A model generated the notes under the pieces. That model was not told the DNA's origin. It saw nothing but the letters and a program-made list of their open reading frames with translations, and did no database searches. Source: Streptomyces ficellus (GTDB taxonomy: Bacteria > Actinomycetota > Actinomycetes > Streptomycetales > Streptomycetaceae). From it: a stretch of 64,000 nucleotides of DNA. Shown here in pieces: positions 23,767 through 31,323 of this stretch (its first letter is position 1; every line of letters starts with the position of its first letter). Made by a program: the position numbers and the translations under genes. The stretch covers positions 1 to 64,000 of the forward strand of contig NZ_JAUEPL010000021.1 of NCBI RefSeq assembly GCF_030406405.1. Reading direction: 5' to 3'.

Positions 23767-23808
23767 CACCTGTGCCCCGCCCGGCAGCGTCCGGGCGGGG
23801 CACAGGTG
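23767..23808. terminator. Bidirectional terminator between pspAA and nadA
   Basis: Perfect 18-bp inverted repeat (CACCTGTGCCCCGCCCGG and its complement) with a 6-nt loop, located between two convergent genes. One of the longest perfect stems in the window. Confidence 0.92.
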
Positions 23809-23884
23809 CTCACGGCCACCGCGAGTGGCGGGCGTGTGCGGATCGCGTGCGGGGGTCCCGGGCTCGTCTCCGCGGGGCCGGCGG

Positions 23885-25063
23885 CTACGGGAGCGCGAGC
23901 ATGCGCTCCAGGGCCAGCTTGGCGAAGCTCTCCGTCTCCGGGTCGACCTCGATGCGGTTGACCAGGTTGCCCTCGGCCAGCGACTCCAGCGTCCACACCA
24001 GGTGCGGCAGGTCGATGCGGTTCATGGTCGAGCAGAAGCAGACCGTCTTGTCGAGGAAGACGATCTCCTTGCCCTCGTCGGCGAAACGGTTCGCCAGGCG
24101 GCGGACCAGGTTCAGCTCCGTACCGATCGCCCACTTCGAGCCGGCCGGGGCGGCCTCAAGGGTCTTGATGATGTACTCCGTCGAGCCGACGTAGTCTGCC
24201 GCGGCGACGACCTCGTGCTTGCACTCGGGGTGCACCAGGACGTTGACGCCCGGGATGCGCTCGCGCACGTCGTTGACGGAGTCCAGCGAGAAACGCCCGT
24301 GGACGGAGCAGTGGCCGCGCCAGAGGATCATCTTGGCGGCGCGGAGCTCCTCGGCGGTGAGGCCGCCGTTCGGCTTGTGGGGGTTGTAGAGGACGCAGTC
24401 GTCGAGCGACATGCCCATGTCCCGCACGGCGGTGTTGCGGCCCAGGTGCTGGTCCGGCAGGAAGAGGACCTTCTCGCCCTGCTCGAAGGCCCAGTCCAGG
24501 GCGCGCTTGGCGTTGGAGGAGGTGCAGATGGTGCCGCCGTGCTTGCCGGTGAAGGCCTTGATGTCGGCGGAGGAGTTCATGTACGAGACGGGCACCACCT
24601 GCTCGGCGATGCCGGCCTCCGTCAGGACGTCCCAGCACTCCGCGACCTGCTCGGCCGTCGCCATGTCGGCCATCGAGCAGCCCGCCGCCAGGTCCGGCAG
24701 CACGACCTTCTGGTCGTCGGAGGTGAGGATGTCGGCCGACTCGGCCATGAAGTGCACGCCGCAGAAGACGATGTACTCCGCCTCCGGCCGCGCGGCCGCG
24801 TCCCGGGCGAGCTTGAAGGAGTCGCCGGTGACGTCCGCGAACTGGATGACCTCGTCGCGCTGGTAGTGGTGCCCCAGCACGAAGACCTTGTCGCCGAGCT
24901 TCTCCTTGGCCGCGCGGGCCCGCTCCACCAGGTCGGGGTCGGACGGCGATGGCAGGTCACCGGGGCACTCGACGCCCCGCTCGCTCTTCGGGTCGGCCTC
25001 GCGGCCGAGCAGCAGCAGGGCGAGCGGCGTCGGCTGGACATCCAGGGGCTGGGCGGTGGTCAC
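23885..25063 (-). CDS. nadA: Quinolinate synthase A
   Basis: [4Fe-4S] enzyme condensing iminoaspartate with dihydroxyacetone phosphate to quinolinate in de novo NAD synthesis. 392 aa with GHHYQRDEVIQFAD, the cluster-ligand regions IVFCGVHFMAE, VHPECKHEV and KTVCFCSTMNR, and SSNAKRALDW. The GTG at 25061-25063 is preferred: AAAGGG lies about nine bases upstream, whereas the GTG at 25070-25072 would sit directly on that Shine-Dalgarno. Divergent from a HesB/IscA-type Fe-S carrier, which could supply its cluster. Confidence 0.95.
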   Translation of the reverse strand: MTTAQPLDVQPTPLALLLLGREADPKSERGVECPGDLPSPSDPDLVERARAAKEKLGDKVFVLGHHYQRDEVIQFADVTGDSFKLARDAAARPEAEYIVFCGVHFMAESADILTSDDQKVVLPDLAAGCSMADMATAEQVAECWDVLTEAGIAEQVVPVSYMNSSADIKAFTGKHGGTICTSSNAKRALDWAFEQGEKVLFLPDQHLGRNTAVRDMGMSLDDCVLYNPHKPNGGLTAEELRAAKMILWRGHCSVHGRFSLDSVNDVRERIPGVNVLVHPECKHEVVAAADYVGSTEYIIKTLEAAPAGSKWAIGTELNLVRRLANRFADEGKEIVFLDKTVCFCSTMNRIDLPHLVWTLESLAEGNLVNRIEVDPETESFAKLALERMLALP

Positions 25064-25310
25064 GTCACGCACCCTTTCTACTGAGCCTTTTCGTCTAATT
25101 GACGCTATCTATCATAACCGGTTCACGTCACTTTGACGATGGCCATAGTGTCGATGTGACACATCCCCCCTCCGCGCAGCGGTGCTTGTACCGGAGGCCG
25201 GTGTGCGAGCATGAAAGGGAAAGACACAAGCCTCGGCCCGGAATGAATCCGCGGCCCCGCCGGTTGCAACCGTCGGCAAGCAGTCTCCGTACAACCCGGG
25301 AGAGAAGCAG
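25064..25310. promoter_or_regulatory. Divergent nadA / A-type carrier promoter region
   Basis: The part from about 25080 to 25145 is markedly more A+T-rich than its surroundings, with TTGACG, TATCTATCATAA and AACCGGTT (an 8-bp palindrome at 25116-25123). This marks promoters for both divergent genes. I cannot assign one -35/-10 pair with confidence. Confidence 0.5.
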
Positions 25311-25667
25311 ATGTCCGTATCGGACGAGAAGACCACTGTCAGCGACGGCATCCTTCTGTCGGACGCCGCCGCGGCCAAGGTCAAGGCCCTGCTCGACCAG
25401 GAAGGCCGCGACGACCTCGCACTGCGCGTCGCCGTTCAGCCCGGTGGCTGCTCCGGCCTGCGTTACCAGCTCTTCTTCGACGAGCGTTCGCTCGACGGTG
25501 ACGTCGTGAAGGACTTCAACGGCGTCAAGGTCGTCACCGACCGCATGAGCGCCCCGTACCTGGGCGGCGCCTCCATCGACTTCGTCGACACGATCGAGAA
25601 GCAGGGCTTCACCATCGACAACCCGAACGCCACCGGCTCCTGCGCCTGCGGCGACTCCTTCAGCTAA
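25311..25667 (+). CDS. A-type Fe-S carrier (HesB/IscA/ErpA family)
   Basis: 118-aa Fe-S cluster carrier. The three cluster-binding cysteines are present: Cys47 in QPGGCSGLRY and Cys111/Cys113 in GSCACGDSFS at the C-terminus. The first 13 residues (MSVSDEKTTVSDG) are a short acidic lead. ATG 25311 follows GGGAGAG. It likely serves respiratory and metabolic Fe-S proteins; divergent from nadA, itself an Fe-S enzyme. Confidence 0.94.
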   Translation: MSVSDEKTTVSDGILLSDAAAAKVKALLDQEGRDDLALRVAVQPGGCSGLRYQLFFDERSLDGDVVKDFNGVKVVTDRMSAPYLGGASIDFVDTIEKQGFTIDNPNATGSCACGDSFS

Positions 25668-25685
25668 GAGGCTGGTGGGTGAAGA

Positions 25686-25720
25686 GGCGGCGGCCCGGGA
25701 TGTCCGGGGCCGCCGCCTTT
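25686..25720 (+). terminator. Intrinsic terminator after the A-type carrier gene
   Basis: 11-bp stem GGCGGCGGCCC / GGGCCGCCGCC with a 10-nt loop, followed by TTT. It lies between convergent genes, directly at the 3' end of the minus-strand gene ending at 25722. Confidence 0.88.
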
Positions 25721-25721
25721 G

Positions 25722-27143
25722 TCACCTGCGCGGGATACGTTCGCCGCTCGCCGCGTCCACGATCTGACGCTCGCCCACCGGCTTCTCCAGGGTGACCGTG
25801 CCGGTCAGGTCCTTGGCGATCAGGACGCACATCCGGCCCGGCTCGATCGGCGTCTCGACCACCGTCAGCTTCACCCGCGTGGCGCTCTCCTCCGCCCTCA
25901 GGGCGTACTTGCTGCACACCCCGCCCCAGAAGTGCGCCGTCAGGATCCGCCCGTCGACCCGGTACGACTCGATCCGCCGGGGCTCGTCGTCGCCCGGTTC
26001 GGGGGCGGGCGGGGTCGGCGTGGGGGCGGGCGCCAGGTGCTCCGGCGCCACGGCCGGGTACGTGATCGTGAACGGCCGCGCGTCGCCCTTCGGCACCGCC
26101 TCGAACAGCCACGACGGTACGAGCGCCGGGCGCCCCGCCGACTGGTGCGCCGCCAGCCCGAAGACCGCCTTGGAGACCGTCACCGTCTCCGGCGCCGCGG
26201 TGTTCCCCTCCGGGGCGCACGGCAGGGACGGGCTCTTCTCGTCCACGGGCGCGGGTGTCGCGCAGCCGCCGATGCCGACCCTGCCACCGGACGGCGTGTT
26301 CAGCCGCTTCAGCGCCTCGGCCGCGCCGATCACCGGATAGTCGTCGCCCTTCACCGGCGCCTTCAGCCGCCCACTGCCCCCGGCCAGGCGCCCGTCCGCG
26401 TCCACCTGGATGCCGGTCGACCAGCCGTAGGTGGGCAGCCCGCCCACCACCGGGTCGGCGTTGACCACCCGTACCGCGCCCATCAGCTGCGTGGCGTCCA
26501 CCGCCGAGTCCCGCTGGCCCACCGCCTCCAGCACCGCAGCCGCCGCCTTCTTCGCGGCCTCCTCGCTCACCGGCTGCCCGCCGCCGCCCGGCGCGCCCCC
26601 GCCGGACGGGCACTCCTTGCCCTTCAGGCAGTTGTCCCCGGAGGGGGCCGTCCCGAACGTCCACACGCCCGGTGCCTGCCGTTCGACGTGCAGCGTCGCG
26701 CCCGAACCGTCCTTGTCCGGGCCCACCTTCCACACCGTACCGATCACCCGGGGCGTGCCCTGGACGCCCAGCGCCTTGGCCAGCCGGGCCACCTCGGCCG
26801 CGCCGACCGTGCCCTGCGGCCGGTACACGGGCGCCGACTCCGGGCCCTCGGGCAGCTTCCCCGCCGCCCGGTAGACCACCCCGTGCGGATCGGGCTCACC
26901 CGGCGCGACCCCGGGCCCGGTACCGGTGCGGCCGTCCAGGACCAGCGGCGGCGGCGTACCACCCGCCGCGGGCGTACCACCCGCCGCGGGCGCACCGCCG
27001 CGCCGCTCCTCCCCGTCCGCCCCGACCGTGGCGAGGTACGCACCGCCACCCCCGGCCAGCAGCACCGCCGCCGCCACCGAGGCGACGGCGAGCGGCGAAC
27101 GCCTCCGGCGGGGGCTGTCCTGTGTCGGCTCCGTACTGCTCAC
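25722..27143 (-). CDS. Membrane-anchored hypothetical protein
   Basis: 473 aa, no recognised family. A cytosolic basic start (SPRRRRSPLA) is followed by one membrane segment (about 18-40) and a large extracytoplasmic part with Gly/Pro/Thr-rich linkers and paired cysteines (CLKGKEC, GGCATPAP, LPCAPEG, GGVCSKYA, GRMCVLIA). A 15-bp repeat near 26955-27000 encodes repeated AAGGTP. The GTG at 27141-27143 starts VSSTEPTQDSP. Probably a type II-oriented or single-pass secreted-domain protein; role unknown. The 68-aa gene is 81 bp upstream on the same strand. Confidence 0.85.
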   Translation of the reverse strand: MSSTEPTQDSPRRRRSPLAVASVAAAVLLAGGGGAYLATVGADGEERRGGAPAAGGTPAAGGTPPPLVLDGRTGTGPGVAPGEPDPHGVVYRAAGKLPEGPESAPVYRPQGTVGAAEVARLAKALGVQGTPRVIGTVWKVGPDKDGSGATLHVERQAPGVWTFGTAPSGDNCLKGKECPSGGGAPGGGGQPVSEEAAKKAAAAVLEAVGQRDSAVDATQLMGAVRVVNADPVVGGLPTYGWSTGIQVDADGRLAGGSGRLKAPVKGDDYPVIGAAEALKRLNTPSGGRVGIGGCATPAPVDEKSPSLPCAPEGNTAAPETVTVSKAVFGLAAHQSAGRPALVPSWLFEAVPKGDARPFTITYPAVAPEHLAPAPTPTPPAPEPGDDEPRRIESYRVDGRILTAHFWGGVCSKYALRAEESATRVKLTVVETPIEPGRMCVLIAKDLTGTVTLEKPVGERQIVDAASGERIPRR

Positions 27144-27224
27144 CGCATGCTCCTTCGTACGCCGTGGTCCCTTACGGGAGACACCGGTGGGACGGAGCCG
27201 GGGAGCGCGCGGTTCCCCCGTGCC

Positions 27225-27431
27225 TCAGGCGCCGTACTCGGGTGTGGCGTCGATCAGCCGCGCCGAGGCGGGCGGGACGACCACGCCGTGGATGAGGGAC
27301 GGGGACACGGGAGCGGGCGCGGCCTTCTCCGCCACCACCCAGTGCGGCGCCATGCGCGCGCCGTCCCCGCGCAGCTCGGCCAGGCTGATCTCGGACTCTC
27401 GCTGCTCATGTGGAGCGCTGTACTTGGGCAT
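27225..27431 (-). CDS. Small hypothetical protein
   Basis: 68 aa, MPKYSAPHEQRESEISLAELRGDG and onward, ending ARLIDATPEYGA; no motif or membrane segment. The varied composition and the position at the head of a minus-strand unit, divergent from the kinase gene, favour a real gene, but the Shine-Dalgarno is poor and function is unknown. Confidence 0.55.
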   Translation of the reverse strand: MPKYSAPHEQRESEISLAELRGDGARMAPHWVVAEKAAPAPVSPSLIHGVVVPPASARLIDATPEYGA

Positions 27432-27558
27432 GACCGCACCGTACGCACGCGGAAGCCGACGGAAAAAGACCTACTATCGGGTAGTTTCCGCATGTCGGAC
27501 GCCCGCGGACCCGGTAGCGTGAACTGTCAACTCCACCTTCCCGCAGGAGCGCCCAGCC

Positions 27559-28533
27559 GTGCGTATCGCAGTCACCGGCTCCATCGCCACCGACCACCTC
27601 ATGACCTTCCCCGGCCGATTCGCCGACCAGCTGGTCGCCGATCAGCTGCACACGGTCTCCCTCTCCTTCCTGGTCGACAACCTCGACGTACGCAGGGGAG
27701 GGGTGGCGGCCAACATCTGCTTCGGCATGGGGCAGCTGGGCACCAACCCGATCCTCGTCGGCGCGGCCGGCTACGACTTCGACGAGTACCGCGCCTGGCT
27801 CGACCGGCACGGCGTCGACACCGGCTCCGTACGGATCTCCGAGGTGCTGCACACCGCGCGCTTCGTCTGCACCACGGACGCCGACCACAACCAGATCGGC
27901 TCCTTCTACACCGGCGCCATGAGCGAGGCCCGCCTCATCGAGCTCAAGTCGGTCGCCGACCGCGTCGGCGGTCTGGACCTGGTCCTGATCGGCGCGGACG
28001 ACCCCGAGGCGATGCTCCGCCACACGGAGGAGTGCCGGGCCCGGGCCATCCCGTTCGCCGCCGACTTCTCGCAGCAGATCGCCCGTATGGACGGCGATGA
28101 GATCCGCACGCTCCTGGAGGGCGCGACGTACCTCTTCTCCAACGAGTACGAGAAGGGGCTCATCGAGTCCAAGACCGGCTGGACCGACGACGAGATCCTC
28201 GCCAAGGTCGGCCACCGCGTCACCACCCTCGGCTCGCGGGGCGTCCGCATCGAGAGCGTCGGCGAGCCGCCCATCGAGGTCGGCTGCCCCGAGGAGGAGG
28301 CCAAGGTCGACCCGACCGGCGTCGGCGACGCCTTCCGCGCCGGCTTCCTGTCCGGCCTGTCCTGGGGCGCCGGGCTGGAGCGCGCCGCCCAGGTCGGCTG
28401 CATGCTCGCCACGCTGGTCATCGAGACGCTCGGCACCCAGGAGTACACCCTGCGCCGGGCCCACTTCATGGACCGCTTCACCAAGGCGTACGGCCATGAG
28501 GCCGCCGCCGAGGTCCAGGGCTACCTGGCCTGA
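27559..28533 (+). CDS. adoK: PfkB-family kinase, probable adenosine kinase
   Basis: 324-aa ribokinase-fold sugar/nucleoside kinase, likely phosphorylating adenosine to AMP for purine salvage. Features: N-terminal VTGSIATDHLMTFPGRF, the substrate-side RRGGVAANICFGMGQLG, and the C-terminal anion-hole/catalytic motif DPTGVGDAFRAGF (catalytic Asp). The adenosine assignment rests on similarity to mycobacterial AdoK and the shared neighbourhood with a HesB-type gene and ctaC; a different PfkB substrate is possible. Start GTG 27559. Confidence 0.88.
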   Translation: MRIAVTGSIATDHLMTFPGRFADQLVADQLHTVSLSFLVDNLDVRRGGVAANICFGMGQLGTNPILVGAAGYDFDEYRAWLDRHGVDTGSVRISEVLHTARFVCTTDADHNQIGSFYTGAMSEARLIELKSVADRVGGLDLVLIGADDPEAMLRHTEECRARAIPFAADFSQQIARMDGDEIRTLLEGATYLFSNEYEKGLIESKTGWTDDEILAKVGHRVTTLGSRGVRIESVGEPPIEVGCPEEEAKVDPTGVGDAFRAGFLSGLSWGAGLERAAQVGCMLATLVIETLGTQEYTLRRAHFMDRFTKAYGHEAAAEVQGYLA

Positions 28534-29913
28534 TCAGGACGTCCGGCGGACCAGGTACGCCGTGCCGCGGTCCGCCGGCCGCTCGCCCACGTACTCCTGG
28601 CCGCGCATCTGGCACCACGCCGGGATGTCGAGGCGGGCCGCCTCGTCGTCGGCGAGGACCGTGACGGTGCCGCCGAGCGGTACGTCACCGAACACCTTCG
28701 CCAGCTCGATCACCGGGATCGGGCACCGCCTGCCGACCGCGTCCACGACGAGCGACGCCTCACCCCCGCCGGCCGCCGCCGGGGCGGGCGCGCCCAGCCG
28801 CTCCCGTACCCCGGCCACCGCGCCCGGCAGCACCTGGAGGAACCGGTCCACATCCGCCTCCGCCGTACCCGGCGGCAGCGACACCCGGACGTTGCCCTCC
28901 GACAGCACGCCCATCGCCCGCAGCACATGGCTGGGCGTCAGAGTCGAACTCGTACACGATGAACCGGACGAAACGGAAAAACCCTCCCGGTCCAGCTCGT
29001 GCAGCAACGCCTCCCCGTCGACATAGAGACACGAGAAGGTCACGAGATGGGGCAGCCGGCGCACCGGATCGCCGGCCACCTCCACATCCGGCACCAGCTC
29101 CGGCACCCGCACCCGGATCCGCTCCACCAACTCCCGCAGCCGCCCCGCCTCCGCCGCCGCCTCCGCGCGCACCGCCCGCAGCGAGGCCGCCGCCGCGACG
29201 ATCGCCGGGATGTTCTCGAACCCGCCCGCCCGCCCCGACTCCCGCTCGTCGGCCGGGCCTTGGGGGGCGAAGCGCACACCCTTCCGTACGGCGAGCAGCC
29301 CGACCCCCGCCGGGCCGCCCCACTTGTGGGCGCTCGCCGTGACCAGCGACCAGTCGCCCGCCACCGGCCCCCACGCCAGCGACTGCGCGGCGTCCACCAG
29401 CAGCGGCACCCCCGCCTCCCGGCACGCCGCCGCCACCTCGGCCACCGGCTGCTCGGTGCCCACCTCGTGGTTGGCCGACTGGAGGCAGGCGAGCGCGGTG
29501 TCGTCCCGCAGCGCGGCGGCGTACGCCTCCGGCGCGACCCGCCCGGCCCGGTCGACCGGCACCTCGGTCACCGTCCCGCCGTCCGCCTCGTGCGCGGCCG
29601 CCGCGTGCAGCACGGACGAGTGCTCCACCGCCGACACGACCAGCCGCCGCCCCGCCCGCCGGCGCCCGGCGAGGGCCCCGGCAACACCGGTGTGCACGGC
29701 CCGCGTCCCCGATGGGGTGAACACCAGCTCGTCGGGACGGCACCCCACCGCCTCCGCCGCCGCCTCCCGCGCCGCGTCCAGCAGCAGCCGCGCCCGCCGC
29801 CCCTCCCGGTAGAGCCGGCCGGGATCGGCCCACCCCTCGTCGAGCGCGGCGAGCAGGGCCTGCCGGGCGACGGGGTGGAGGGGCGCGGAGGAAGCGGCAT
29901 CGAAGTAGGGCAC
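28534..29913 (-). CDS. Cysteine desulfurase with C-terminal TusA domain
   Basis: 459-aa fusion. Residues 1-375 are a PLP-dependent NifS/IscS-like desulfurase with PLP Lys197 (TASAHKWGG), HSSVLHA and catalytic Cys320 in SSGSSCTSS. Residues 385-459 are a TusA-like sulfur carrier (GRRCPIPVIELAK, Cys397). The fusion suggests direct persulfide relay from Cys320 to Cys397 for a dedicated sulfur pathway. The GTG at 29911-29913 starts VPYFDAASS. Codons for residues about 311-326, around the active Cys, are unusually rich in rare T- and A-ending codons (28936-28983). Confidence 0.92.
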   Translation of the reverse strand: MPYFDAASSAPLHPVARQALLAALDEGWADPGRLYREGRRARLLLDAAREAAAEAVGCRPDELVFTPSGTRAVHTGVAGALAGRRRAGRRLVVSAVEHSSVLHAAAAHEADGGTVTEVPVDRAGRVAPEAYAAALRDDTALACLQSANHEVGTEQPVAEVAAACREAGVPLLVDAAQSLAWGPVAGDWSLVTASAHKWGGPAGVGLLAVRKGVRFAPQGPADERESGRAGGFENIPAIVAAAASLRAVRAEAAAEAGRLRELVERIRVRVPELVPDVEVAGDPVRRLPHLVTFSCLYVDGEALLHELDREGFSVSSGSSCTSSTLTPSHVLRAMGVLSEGNVRVSLPPGTAEADVDRFLQVLPGAVAGVRERLGAPAPAAAGGGEASLVVDAVGRRCPIPVIELAKVFGDVPLGGTVTVLADDEAARLDIPAWCQMRGQEYVGERPADRGTAYLVRRTS

Positions 29914-30060
29914 ACAGCCACGCTAACTCCAGGCTTCTTCCCTGTGCGTCCCCCTCCGGTGACCCCGGCTGCCCTCCAGGCACCTGTGGCGAGTGAGGTG
30001 AAGGGGCGCGGGGCTGTCGAAAGGGAGAACGCGCGGAGGGTCGCGAGGTACGAGCGACCC

Positions 30061-30148
30061 GAGCGGGGGCACCTCCCACGCCCGAAGGGCGTAGGGGGAG
30101 ATCGACCGTCGACAGCCCCTACAGGCGCCCCGGAGGCGAACCGAGCCC
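30061..30148. repeat. Dispersed intergenic hairpin repeat, copy B
   Basis: Second copy of the element at 2071-2167. The core forms a clean hairpin, CCCACGCCC-GAA-GGGCGTAGGG with one bulged A, followed by GATCGACCGTCGAC and GCGAACCGAGCCC. It occupies the 408-bp gap 29914-30321 together with the inverted repeat at 30213-30241; no gene is seen in that gap. Confidence 0.7.
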
Positions 30149-30212
30149 CCAAAAAGAGTGGCGCGCGGCGCGTTGGGCACCCTCCCCGCGCGACCCCAAA
30201 TGGCGTCCAGTA

Positions 30213-30241
30213 GGGTTTGGTCCGCATAAACATCCAAACCC
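30213..30241 (+). promoter_or_regulatory. Inverted repeat upstream of ctaC, candidate operator
   Basis: Perfect 8-bp arms GGGTTTGG and CCAAACCC separated by 13 nt, about 80 bp before the ctaC start. The arm centres are 21 bp apart, two helical turns, which suits a dimeric regulator. The intervening bases are A+T-rich (TCCGCATAAACAT) and may overlap a -10 region. The regulator is unknown. Confidence 0.5.
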
Positions 30242-30321
30242 CTGCCCGCGTCAGGGCCGGCGACCGACCAGCGTGACGGCCGCAGCCGACCGCGCGGGCG
30301 AGACTCTCGGGAAGGCGCTAC

Positions 30322-31323
30322 GTGAGTCCCAACGGCTCCGACCTCCCCCGCAGCCAAGGCGCGGGTGGTACCCCCACGTCGCGGCGCCCGATGCGGCGGA
30401 AGCTGCCGCAGGTGCTGACTGCGGGCCTGATCCTGGCTACCGCCTCCGGTTGCTCGTACAACTGGGAGGATTTCCCCCGTCTTGGTATGCCCACCCCGGT
30501 GACGGAGGAGGCTCCGACGATCCTCTCCCTCTGGCAGGGCTCGTGGGCGGCTGCGCTCGCCACGGGCGTGCTGGTCTGGGGCCTGATCCTGTGGGCGGTC
30601 ATCTTCCACCGGCGCAGCCGCACCAAGGTGGAGGTCCCTCCGCAGACCCGGTACAACATGCCCATCGAGGCGCTGTACACGGTGACCCCGCTCATCATCG
30701 TCTCGGTTCTCTTCTACTTCACCGCGCGTGATGAGTCGAAGCTCCTTCAGATCTCCAAGAAGCCGGCCCACACCATCAGCGTGGTCGGCTACCAGTGGAG
30801 CTGGGGCTTCAACTACATCGAGAACGTCGACGGCAGGGCCGAGACGGGCACCAAGCCCGCCGCGGAACTGGCCGTCATTCCCGACCGGCTCCAGAAGGAA
30901 TTCCCGGCGGGAGCCGAGGGCGTCTACGACTACGGCATCCCCGGCACGCGGAACCCGCAGAACGGCAACCCGGGTCCGACCCTGTGGCTGCCGAAGGGTG
31001 AGAAGGTCCGGTTCATCCTGACCTCCCGTGACGTCATCCACTCGTTCTGGGTGCTCCCCTTCCTGTTCAAGCAGGACGTCTTCCCCGGTCACAACGTCAA
31101 CGTCTTCGAGGTGACCGCGACGAAGGAGGGCACCTTCAGGGGCAAGTGCGCCGAGCTCTGCGGCGTCGACCACTCCCGGATGCTCTTCAACGTCAAGGTC
31201 GTCTCCCCGGAGCGCTACCAGCAGCACCTGAAGGAGCTGGCCGAGAAGGGGCAGACGGGTTACATCCCGGCGGGCATTGAGATGACCGACTCGGCCAGGA
31301 ACTCGGAGAGCAACCAACTGTGA
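30322..31323 (+). CDS. ctaC: Cytochrome c oxidase subunit II
   Basis: CuA-bearing subunit of the aa3 terminal oxidase. 333 aa: signal with lipobox ASGC (Cys44), two membrane helices (about 65-90 and 115-135), then the periplasm-side cupredoxin domain with HSFWVLPFLFKQDVFPG and CAELCGVDHSRM (CuA ligands Cys, Cys, His, Met, plus Glu). Start GTG 30322 has GGGAAGG upstream. The last bases overlap ctaD as GTGA. It forms the bcc-aa3 supercomplex with QcrCAB. Confidence 0.96.
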   Translation: MSPNGSDLPRSQGAGGTPTSRRPMRRKLPQVLTAGLILATASGCSYNWEDFPRLGMPTPVTEEAPTILSLWQGSWAAALATGVLVWGLILWAVIFHRRSRTKVEVPPQTRYNMPIEALYTVTPLIIVSVLFYFTARDESKLLQISKKPAHTISVVGYQWSWGFNYIENVDGRAETGTKPAAELAVIPDRLQKEFPAGAEGVYDYGIPGTRNPQNGNPGPTLWLPKGEKVRFILTSRDVIHSFWVLPFLFKQDVFPGHNVNVFEVTATKEGTFRGKCAELCGVDHSRMLFNVKVVSPERYQQHLKELAEKGQTGYIPAGIEMTDSARNSESNQL

